Shown here: one piece after another, positions 1-7,128 of the stretch
How the letters are laid out: every line of letters begins with the position of its first letter
Position numbering within the stretch: position 1 is the stretch's first letter
From: Pseudoxanthomonas suwonensis 11-1
GTDB lineage: Bacteria; Pseudomonadota; Gammaproteobacteria; Xanthomonadales; Xanthomonadaceae
Length of the DNA: 64,000 nucleotides
Assembly (NCBI RefSeq): GCF_000185965.1
Contig: NC_014924.1
Location: forward strand, 3,162,001 to 3,226,000
Direction: 5' to 3'
The notes under the pieces: model-generated
Seen by the model: the letters and a program-made list of their open reading frames with translations, nothing else
Told to the model about the DNA's origin: nothing
The model's database searches: none
Made by a program: the position numbers and the translations under genes

Positions 1-974
1 CGCGGGATCAGCGCTTCACCGATCTGCGCGGTGGTCAGGCCCGGGTTGTTGGCCAGCAGCCACTCGGCGTCGATCGTCTCGCCCGGGGTCAGGCCGATGG
101 CGGTGCCCGGCACGGTGTTCGGGATGCGCCAGCCGTTGCCACCGGTGACATTGCAGGGCTGGCCAAGGGACGGGAAGCCCGCCTGGTCGCCGTTGCCAAG
201 GCACTGGTCGTTGGTCAGGTTGGGGTTGGTCCAGCCGATGGTCTCGTAGCCTTCCACGCCCAGCTTGCCGCGGGTTGAGGTCAGGCCGACCAGCGCGCCG
301 AAGCGGCCGTCTTCGCTGTTCCAGTTGGCGATCACCGAGCCACGCGGGCTGGCCTTCTTGCTGTTGTCGTTGTAGTCGGCCTGCAGCGAGTAGGTGACGT
401 GGTTGCCGGAGATGTCGAACGGACGCATGTTGCGCATGTCCACGACACCGGACGCGCCGCCCTCGGGCAGGCTGGCAACCGGCGACTTGTAGACCGTGAT
501 CTGGTTGAAGAACTCGGTCGGGAACATGTTCAGGTCGACTTCGCGGTTCTGGTTGGTCGCATCCAGGCCGATCGAAGCGGTGGCGACAGAAGCGCCATTG
601 ATCGTGGTCTTGGTGAAGCTGCTGGGCAGGCCGCGGATGGCGATGTTGGTGCCTTCGCCGTTGACGTCGCGGTTGAGCTGGATGCCCGGGATGCGGGCCA
701 GCGACTCTGCGATGTTGGTGTCCGGGAACTTGCCGATGTCCTCGGAGAAGATCGAATCGGTGAAGCCGGTCGAGTCACGCTTGGCTTCGGTCGAGTACTG
801 CAGGCTCTGGCGGAAACCGCGGACGGTCACCGCATCCAGTTCGACTGCTTCCTCATTGGCCGGCGCGGCGGCGGCCGGCGCGGCTTCCTGCGCGAGTGCG
901 CTGCCGCTGGCAAGCGCCAGGCACAGCAGACCTAGTGCGCGCGACAGCTCGGTCTTGCAAGGCTTCCTGTTCAC
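1..974 (-). CDS. TonB-dependent receptor, N-terminal part (runs off window)
   Basis: Outer-membrane TonB-dependent receptor, about 324 N-terminal residues present; the gene continues past the left edge. The start is a GTG at 974 with GGGAGGGAG just upstream. A signal peptide (cleavage expected after the SALA near residue 28) is followed by a plug domain with the typical DTNIAESLARIPGIQ and IRGLPSS blocks. The beta-barrel lies outside. It is transcribed divergently from the hexuronate transporter/GH115 operon, so it most likely imports xylan- or uronate-derived oligosaccharides, as in Xanthomonas carbohydrate-utilisation loci; substrate is inference from context. Promoter and operators are shared in the 428-bp gap to the right. 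Confidence 0.9.
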   Translation of the reverse strand, partial: MNRKPCKTELSRALGLLCLALASGSALAQEAAPAAAAPANEEAVELDAVTVRGFRQSLQYSTEAKRDSTGFTDSIFSEDIGKFPDTNIAESLARIPGIQLNRDVNGEGTNIAIRGLPSSFTKTTINGASVATASIGLDATNQNREVDLNMFPTEFFNQITVYKSPVASLPEGGASGVVDMRNMRPFDISGNHVTYSLQADYNDNSKKASPRGSVIANWNSEDGRFGALVGLTSTRGKLGVEGYETIGWTNPNLTNDQCLGNGDQAGFPSLGQPCNVTGGNGWRIPNTVPGTAIGLTPGETIDAEWLLANNPGLTTAQIGEALIP

Positions 975-1092
975 CGTACTCCCTCCCGTTACAGATGGTC
1001 CGGTGCGCGGCAATGGCGAGGGCCGCTGTACACCGGTGTCTTCAAATTTGGTATGTGGTTTATGCAAGCGGGGATATCGGTATTGGAATTGA

Positions 1093-1106
1093 TGATACCG
1101 GTCCCA
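1093..1106. promoter_or_regulatory. LacI-type operator candidate (9/10)
   Basis: TGATACCGGTCCCA fits TGNTANCGNTANCA at nine of ten fixed positions (C instead of A at position 11). Its centre lies 21 bp, two helical turns, from a weaker site at 1072-1085, and CGGTAT/ATACCG arms connect the two. The central CCGG is like E. coli GntR/IdnR operators. Confidence 0.45.
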
Positions 1107-1119
1107 CGAGCGGCGGCGA

Positions 1120-1133
1120 TGGTAGCGCTCTCA
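1120..1133. promoter_or_regulatory. xyl-box-like LacI operator candidate (9/10)
   Basis: TGGTAGCGCTCTCA shares its first ten bases with the xyl-box I recall from Xanthomonas campestris xylan genes (TGGTAGCGCTAACA). It fits TGNTANCGNTANCA at nine of ten fixed positions and lies on the receptor side of the divergent promoter region. Confidence 0.5.
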
Positions 1134-1295
1134 CAAAACGCAGTGCAAGGAACAGCACAACATCCACCTTCGATGTTGCGCCGCACGATGAAAACCGCTG
1201 TTTTCACGGGCGAAATCGCGATTCCGGAATGACAGCGCTGAGATGGCCACTTTCACGGAAGATGACGGGTGGTGGCAGATTTCGCGCTGTGTTAA

Positions 1296-1309
1296 TGATA
1301 GCGATATCA
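1296..1309. promoter_or_regulatory. LacI-family operator, full consensus
   Basis: TGATAGCGATATCA is an inverted repeat with central CG and half-site TGATA. It is almost identical to the minus-strand TGATATCGATAGCA at the start of the GH67 operon. It lies about 94 bp upstream of the exuT start, placed to repress the plus-strand operon. Confidence 0.65.
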
Positions 1310-1402
1310 AAGCAGGTGGCTTCGGGAAGGGGTATTTATGCTGCACCGCAGTAAATCCGTATTTATGTTGCGCCGCGTCATTCCGGCGCGCGGAGGTAAC
1401 CG

Positions 1403-2698
1403 GTGACCGCGTCGACCCCGGCGGTCGCCGCCCGGGTCGGGAAGTTCCGCTGGCGCGTGTGCGCCATGCTGCTGGCCGCGACCACGATCAACTACATCGA
1501 CCGCCAGGTGCTCGGCGTGCTCGCGCCGTTCCTGCAGGACGAGATCGGCTGGAGCGAGATCGAGTACGGCTACATCGTCATGGCGTTCCAGGCGGCGTAC
1601 GCGATCGGCCTGCTGTGCGCCGGCGCGGTGATCGACCGCTTCGGCACCCGTATCGGCTATGCGCTGGCGATAAGCATCTGGTCACTGGCGGCAATGGGCC
1701 ATGCGCTGGCAGCGAGCGTGCTGGGCTTCATCCTCGCCCGCTTCGCGCTGGGCCTGGGCGAGGCGGGCAACTTCCCGGCCGCGGTCAAGACCGTCGCCGA
1801 ATGGTTCCCAAAGCGCGAACGTGCGCTGGCGGTGGGCATCTTCAATGCGGGCTCCAACATCGGCGCGATCGTCGCGCCGCTGATGGTGCCGATCGTGGCC
1901 GCAGCCTGGGGCTGGCAGGCGGCGTTCCTGTGCACGGGTGCCCTCAGCGCGATCTGGCTGGTGGTGTGGTTGACCCGCTACCGCCCGCCGGAGCAGCAGC
2001 CGCGCGTTTCGGCCGAAGAACTGGCGCACATCCGCTCCGATCCGCCGGAGAGCACGGTCAAGGTGCCGTGGCTGCAGCTGCTGCAGCACCGCCAGGCGTG
2101 GTCGTTCGTGGCCGCCAAGTTCATCACCGATCCGGTGTGGTGGCTGTTCCTGTTCTGGCTCGGCAAGTTCCTCGCCTCCGAGTACGGATTGTCGCTGGCG
2201 ACGATCGGCCCGCCGATGATCGTGGTCTACCTGATGGCCGACGTGGGCAGCATCGCCGGCGGCTGGCTGGCCGGGCGCTTCATGCGCCTGGGCTGGAGCC
2301 TCAACCGCGCACGCAAGGGCGCGATGCTGGTCTGCGCGCTGTGCGTGGCACCGGTGGTGCTGGTGACGCAGGTCGACAACCTTTGGCTGGCGGTGGGCCT
2401 GATCGGCCTGGCCATGGCCGGCCACCAGGGCTGGTCGGCCAACGTGTTCACCCTGCCGTCGGACATGTTCCCGCGCCAGGCCGTGGCTTCGGTGGTCGGC
2501 ATCGGCGGCTTCGCCGGCTCGGTCGGCGGCATGGCCATGTCCTTCTTCACCGGCGCGCAGCTGCAGTCCACCGGCAGCTACAGCACCATCTTCCTGATCG
2601 CCGGCTCGGCCTATGTCTTCGCCCTGGTCGTGGTGCACCTGCTGGCGCCCCGGCTGGAGCCGGCCCGTTTCGAACTCCCGCGCGCGAATGGCGCCTGA
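1403..2698 (+). CDS. exuT: Hexuronate-type MFS transporter (ACS family)
   Basis: A 431-residue inner-membrane major facilitator protein of the anion:cation symporter type, with about 12 hydrophobic segments. The TTINYIDRQVLG motif in the first membrane helix and DRFGTR in the first loop are typical of ExuT/GudP transporters of hexuronates and aldarates. Start GTG at 1403 follows GGAGG with 6 nt spacing. It is the first gene of a plus-strand run with GH115, UxaC, GH2 and GH10, so glucuronate or 4-O-methylglucuronate released from xylan is the expected substrate. Specificity is inferred from family and neighbours; another organic anion is possible. Confidence 0.85.
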   Translation: MTASTPAVAARVGKFRWRVCAMLLAATTINYIDRQVLGVLAPFLQDEIGWSEIEYGYIVMAFQAAYAIGLLCAGAVIDRFGTRIGYALAISIWSLAAMGHALAASVLGFILARFALGLGEAGNFPAAVKTVAEWFPKRERALAVGIFNAGSNIGAIVAPLMVPIVAAAWGWQAAFLCTGALSAIWLVVWLTRYRPPEQQPRVSAEELAHIRSDPPESTVKVPWLQLLQHRQAWSFVAAKFITDPVWWLFLFWLGKFLASEYGLSLATIGPPMIVVYLMADVGSIAGGWLAGRFMRLGWSLNRARKGAMLVCALCVAPVVLVTQVDNLWLAVGLIGLAMAGHQGWSANVFTLPSDMFPRQAVASVVGIGGFAGSVGGMAMSFFTGAQLQSTGSYSTIFLIAGSAYVFALVVVHLLAPRLEPARFELPRANGA

Positions 2699-2770
2699 GC
2701 CATCGCGCGCAATGCTGACGCCACCTGCCGGCCTTCCGGCACGTGGCTGCCACCTAGAGGGATCCAACTG

Positions 2771-5626
2771 ATGAACAAGCGTCACCTCGTCCTGCTGGGC
2801 CTGGCCTTGCTGTTGCCGGGAACGGCACTGGCCGCTCAGGACTGCCGCAGCCCGGCCGTGGTCTGCGAGACACGCACCTCCGGCAGCCTGGCCTTGATCG
2901 AACGCGGCACGCCGTTGCCGGTGCTGGTGGACGAGGGCGATTTCCAGGCGGTGAAGCTCGCGGCCGAAGCCTTGCGTGGCGACCTGGCAGCGGTCTCCGG
3001 CAAGGAGCAAGCCAAAGGCGCGCAGAAGCTGGCGATCATCGCCGGTACCCTGGGCCACAGCCCGCGCATCGATCGCATCGTCCGTGATCACCGGATTGAT
3101 ACCGGTGGCGTAGAGGGCGTGTGGGAGGCCTACCTGCTGCAGGTCGTCGACAGGCCCGAGCCCGGCATCGACCGCGCCCTGCTGGTGGTAGGCGCCGACC
3201 GTCGCGGCACGGCCTACGGCCTGTACGAGCTTTCGCGCCGCGTCGGCGTCTCGCCGTGGACCTGGTGGGCGGACGTGCCGCCACCGAAGCGCAGCAGCCT
3301 GCATATCGCCCCGGGCCGCTTCGTCGACGCGCCGAAGGTGCGCTACCGCGGCATCTTCATCAACGACGAGGATCCCGCGCTGGGTGGCTGGAGCAAGGCC
3401 AGCTTTGGCGGCACCAACCACCGTTTCTACGAGCGCGTGTTCCAGCTGATCATGCGCCACAAGGCCAACTACCTGTGGCCGGCGATGTGGCTGCCGCGCG
3501 CGTTCTACGACGACGACCCGAAGAATGCCGAAGTCGCCGACGCCTGGGGCGTGGTGATCGGCACCAGCCACCACGAGCCGATGATGCGCGCCCACGATGA
3601 GTGGTCGCGCTACGGCAAGGGTCCGTGGGACTACCGCCGCAACGCGAAGGTGCTGCAGGAGTTCTGGCGTGGTGGCATGGAGCGGCTGCAGGGCCGCGAG
3701 GCCGTGGTCACCCTGGGCATGCGCGGCGACGGCGACGAGCCGATGAGCGAGGAGACCGCCACCGCCCTGCTGGAGCAGATCGTCGCGGACCAGCGGCGGA
3801 TCATCGGCGAGGTCACCGGCAAGCCGGTGGAACAGACCCCGCAGGTGTGGGCGCTCTACAAGGAAGTTCAGGACTACTACGACAAGGGCATGCGCGTGCC
3901 CGACGACGTCACCCTGCTGTTCGCCGACGACAACTGGGGCAACATCCGCCGCCTGCCCGATCCGGCCGAGAAGCGTCCTGGCGGCTACGGCGTGTACTAC
4001 CACTTCGACTACGTCGGCGGTCCGCGCAACTACAAGTGGCTCAACACCACCCAGGTCGAGCGCGCCTGGGAGCAGATGCGCCTGGCCTGGGCGCACGGCG
4101 TGGAGCGGCTGTGGGTGGTCAACGTCGGCGACATCAAGCCGCAGGAACTGCCGATCAGTGCCTTCCTCGACCAGGCCTGGGATCCGGATGCCGCCGACCT
4201 GGAGTGGATCAAGGCCTATCCGGCGCGCTGGGCGGCCGAGCAGTTCGGCCCGGCGCACGCCCAGGCCATCGGTGACATCGTGACCGGCTATACCCGGCTC
4301 AACGCGCGCCGCAAGCCGGAGCTGATCGACGCCGAGACCTGGAGCCTGGTCCACGACAACGAGGCCGGGCGCGTGCTGGGCGAGTGGGACGCACTGGTGG
4401 CGAAGATGCAGGCGCTGGCGCCGAAGATCCCGGCCAGCCACCGCGATGCCTGGTACCAGCTGGTCGAATACCCGGTGCTGGCCAGTGCCAACCTCAACCA
4501 CCTGCACGTGGCCGTGGCCCGCAACCGCCTGTACGCGGCGCAGGGCCGGGCCTCGACCAATGCCTGGGCGGCGAAGGCGCGCGAGCTGTTCGGCCGCGAT
4601 GCCGAGCTGCAGCGCGTGTACGAGCAGGAGATCGCCGGCGGCAAGTGGATCCACATGATGAGCCAGCCGCGCATCGGCTATACCCACTGGCAGTCGCCGT
4701 CGCGCAACGTGCTGCCGGCGCTGGCGAGCGTCGACGCACCCGAGAAGGGCGCCACCGGCGTGGCGATCGAAGGCGATCCCGCCGGCTGGCCCGTGCGCCT
4801 GCGCGCGCCGCGCCTGCCGGAACTGGACCCGGTGGCCGCGCCGACCCGCGAGGTCGTCGTGTTCAACCGCGGCCAGGCGCCGATTCCGTTCACCGCCACC
4901 AGCCGCGCGTCGTGGCTGAAGGTCTCGCCGGCTTCCGGCGAGGTCACCGATGAGCAGCCGCTGAAGCTGGAGATCGACTGGGATGCGCTGCCGGAAGGTC
5001 GGCACGAGGGCGTCATCTACATCCGCGGCCAGGACTGGACCGAGGTCTACGTGACGGTGCCGGTGCACAAGCCGCCAATGCATCGCGGTGCGCGCGGCTT
5101 CGTCGAGGGCAATGGCGTGGTCGCCATCGAGGCCGAGCATTACAGCCGCGCGGTGCCGCCCCCGGGTGGCCAGTGGCAGGTGATTCCCAACCTGGGCCGC
5201 ACCCTGTCCGCGGTCACGGCATGGCCGGCAACCGGCGAGCCGCTGTCGCCCGGCGGCGATGGCGCGCGCCTGGAATACCCGGTGGTGATGCACGAGGACG
5301 GCGAGATCGAACTGCGGGTACTGGTCTCCCCCACCCTCGACCTGCGCCACCGCGGCGGCCTGCGCTACGCCGTCTCGGTCAACGACGAGCCGCCGCGGCT
5401 GGTGAACATCCGCCTGGATCCCTCGCCCGGCGACCCCGACTTCACCGCCTGGGAAGCGGCGGTGACCGACAACGTGCATGCGGGCAGCTCGCGCCACCGC
5501 GTCCGCGCCGGCGCCAACACCGTCAAACTGTGGCTGGTCGACCCGGCCCTGGTGTTCCAGCGCATCGAACTCGTGCGCCGTCCCACTCCCACCACCCTCG
5601 GCCCCGGGGAAAGCGTGCGCCGCTGA
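2771..5626 (+). CDS. GH115 xylan alpha-1,2-glucuronidase
   Basis: A 951-residue exported glycoside hydrolase of family 115, which removes (4-O-methyl)glucuronic acid from internal as well as terminal xylose residues of xylan. A signal peptide ends near residue 22 (GTALAAQD). Family signatures include INDEDPALGGW near residue 197, ANYLWPAMW near 234 and LFADDNWGN near 383, followed by C-terminal beta domains (roughly from residue 690). Length matches GH115 proteins. It sits 72 nt downstream of exuT and upstream of uxaC, so the sugar it frees is carried in and isomerised by the neighbours. SD GAGGG precedes ATG. Confidence 0.92.
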   Translation: MNKRHLVLLGLALLLPGTALAAQDCRSPAVVCETRTSGSLALIERGTPLPVLVDEGDFQAVKLAAEALRGDLAAVSGKEQAKGAQKLAIIAGTLGHSPRIDRIVRDHRIDTGGVEGVWEAYLLQVVDRPEPGIDRALLVVGADRRGTAYGLYELSRRVGVSPWTWWADVPPPKRSSLHIAPGRFVDAPKVRYRGIFINDEDPALGGWSKASFGGTNHRFYERVFQLIMRHKANYLWPAMWLPRAFYDDDPKNAEVADAWGVVIGTSHHEPMMRAHDEWSRYGKGPWDYRRNAKVLQEFWRGGMERLQGREAVVTLGMRGDGDEPMSEETATALLEQIVADQRRIIGEVTGKPVEQTPQVWALYKEVQDYYDKGMRVPDDVTLLFADDNWGNIRRLPDPAEKRPGGYGVYYHFDYVGGPRNYKWLNTTQVERAWEQMRLAWAHGVERLWVVNVGDIKPQELPISAFLDQAWDPDAADLEWIKAYPARWAAEQFGPAHAQAIGDIVTGYTRLNARRKPELIDAETWSLVHDNEAGRVLGEWDALVAKMQALAPKIPASHRDAWYQLVEYPVLASANLNHLHVAVARNRLYAAQGRASTNAWAAKARELFGRDAELQRVYEQEIAGGKWIHMMSQPRIGYTHWQSPSRNVLPALASVDAPEKGATGVAIEGDPAGWPVRLRAPRLPELDPVAAPTREVVVFNRGQAPIPFTATSRASWLKVSPASGEVTDEQPLKLEIDWDALPEGRHEGVIYIRGQDWTEVYVTVPVHKPPMHRGARGFVEGNGVVAIEAEHYSRAVPPPGGQWQVIPNLGRTLSAVTAWPATGEPLSPGGDGARLEYPVVMHEDGEIELRVLVSPTLDLRHRGGLRYAVSVNDEPPRLVNIRLDPSPGDPDFTAWEAAVTDNVHAGSSRHRVRAGANTVKLWLVDPALVFQRIELVRRPTPTTLGPGESVRR

Positions 5627-5672
5627 CGGCACGCGCGACCCCGACCGGACGCAACCACACATGGAAGACCCG

Positions 5673-7097
5673 ATGAACGCCACCGGCCGCCCGCTGCACC
5701 TGCACCAGGACCGCCTGTTCCCGTCCGATCCGACCCAGCGCGCGATCGCCCGCCGCCTGTACGCGCAGGTGGCGGAGCTGCCGATCGTCAGTCCGCACGG
5801 GCACACCGATCCGTCCTGGTTCGCCGGCAATGCGACGTTCGCCAATGCCACCGAGCTGCTGCTGGTGCCGGACCACTACGTGTTCCGCATGCTCTACAGC
5901 CAGGGCATCGGCCTGGATGCGCTGGGCATCCCGCATGCCGATGGCAGCCGTGCCCAGGTCGACCCACGCCACGCCTGGCGGGTGTTCGCGGAGAACTTCC
6001 ACCTGTTCCGCGGCACGCCGTCGTCGCTGTGGCTCAACCACGTGTTCCACGAGGTGTTCGGCCTGCGCGTGCGCCTGGATGCCGGTACCGCGGACCATTA
6101 CTACGACACCATCACCGAAGCCCTGCAGACCGAGGGCTTCCGCCCGCGTGCCCTGTTCGAGCGCTTCAGGATCGAGGTGATCGCCACCACCGAGGGGCCG
6201 CTGGATCCGCTGGCGCACCATCAGGCCATCCGCGACAGCGGCTGGAATGGAAAGGTCGTCACCGCCTACCGGCCCGACGAGGTGGTCGATCCGGAGCACG
6301 AGTCCTTTGCCGAGGCACTGCAGCGCTTCGGCCATGTGACCGGCGAGGACGTGCACGGCTGGGACGGCTACCTGCGCGCGCACCGCAACCGCCGCGCCTT
6401 CTTCAAGTCCATGGGCGCGACCTCCACCGACCATGGGCACGAAAGTGCGCTGACCACCAACCTGTCGCACGCCGAGGCCGGGCGCCTGTTCGCGAAGATC
6501 CTCAAGGGCGGCTTCTCGCGCGAGGAGGCGGCACTGTTCCGCGGCCAGGTGCTGACCGAGATGGCGGGCATGAGCCTGGACGATGGCCTGGTGATGCAGC
6601 TGCATCCGGGCTGCTATCGCAACCACAACCCGCTGCTGTTCGCCCGCCACGGCCGCAATGTCGGCGCCGACCTCCCGCTGGCCACCGATTACGTGCACGC
6701 GCTCAAGCCGCTGCTGGACCGCTTCGGCAACGAGCCGGACTTCCGCCTGATCCTGTTCACCCTGGACGAGTCCACCTACTCGCGCGAGCTGGGCCCGATG
6801 GCCGGGCACTATCCCTGCCTGTACCTGGGCCCGGCCTGGTGGTTCCACGATTCGCCGGAAGGCATGTGGCGCTTCCGCGAGCAGACCCTCAGCACCGCCG
6901 GCTTCTACAACACCGTCGGCTTCAACGACGACACCCGCGCCTTCCTCTCGATTCCCGCGCGCCACGACGTGGCCCGGCGCATCGACTGCGCGGTGCTGGC
7001 GAAGCTGGTCGCCGAGCACCGCATGGACGAGGACGAGGCCGCCGAGGTCGCGGTGGACCTGGCCTACACCCTGCCCAAGCGCGCCTACAAGCTGTAA
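5673..7097 (+). CDS. uxaC: Glucuronate isomerase UxaC
   Basis: A 474-residue uronate isomerase (D-glucuronate to D-fructuronate), the first cytoplasmic step of the hexuronate pathway. The SPHGHTDPSW block near residue 35 supplies the HxH metal ligands of the amidohydrolase fold, and the later FTLDEST and GFNDDTRAF blocks are typical. I chose the ATG at 5673, which has GGAAGA just upstream and gives a normal N-terminus; an in-frame ATG at 5661 is the alternative. Its product feeds UxuB and ManD, which are encoded in the opposite arm of the locus more than 15 kb away. Confidence 0.93.
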   Translation: MNATGRPLHLHQDRLFPSDPTQRAIARRLYAQVAELPIVSPHGHTDPSWFAGNATFANATELLLVPDHYVFRMLYSQGIGLDALGIPHADGSRAQVDPRHAWRVFAENFHLFRGTPSSLWLNHVFHEVFGLRVRLDAGTADHYYDTITEALQTEGFRPRALFERFRIEVIATTEGPLDPLAHHQAIRDSGWNGKVVTAYRPDEVVDPEHESFAEALQRFGHVTGEDVHGWDGYLRAHRNRRAFFKSMGATSTDHGHESALTTNLSHAEAGRLFAKILKGGFSREEAALFRGQVLTEMAGMSLDDGLVMQLHPGCYRNHNPLLFARHGRNVGADLPLATDYVHALKPLLDRFGNEPDFRLILFTLDESTYSRELGPMAGHYPCLYLGPAWWFHDSPEGMWRFREQTLSTAGFYNTVGFNDDTRAFLSIPARHDVARRIDCAVLAKLVAEHRMDEDEAAEVAVDLAYTLPKRAYKL

Positions 7098-7128
7098 CCC
7101 CCGCGTCCGCCCCCGTGGAGTCGCCTGC

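Larger units (their letters stand above)
975..1402. other. Divergent regulatory region, receptor / exuT operon
   Basis: 428 bp without a gene, AT-richer than its surroundings. It holds a dense set of operator-like palindromes: ACACCGGTGT (1030-1039), weak GGATATCGGTATTG (1072-1085), TGATACCGGTCCCA (1093-1106), TGGTAGCGCTCTCA (1120-1133), TGACAGCGCTGAGA (1230-1243) and the full-consensus TGATAGCGATATCA (1296-1309). Near the transporter start there are two copies of TATTTATGYTGC (1333-1344 and 1361-1372) and an imperfect 23-bp palindrome (1334-1356). I could not assign -35/-10 boxes with confidence. Confidence 0.75.

Noticed and set aside
1230-1243. TGACAGCGCTGAGA as a further LacI operator
   Set aside because: It has the AGCGCT core but only 7 of 10 fixed positions; mentioned in the region note but not called as a site.
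1395-1408. GGTAACCGGTGACC palindrome at the exuT start
   Set aside because: It is made mostly of the SD (GGAGG) and the GTG start, and matches the operator pattern at only 6 of 10 positions.
1682-5851. A 1389-codon open frame on the minus strand across exuT and GH115
   Set aside because: It is antisense to clear, family-matching genes; composition (His/Arg/Gly/Ala) is the usual product of reading high-GC genes on the opposite strand.
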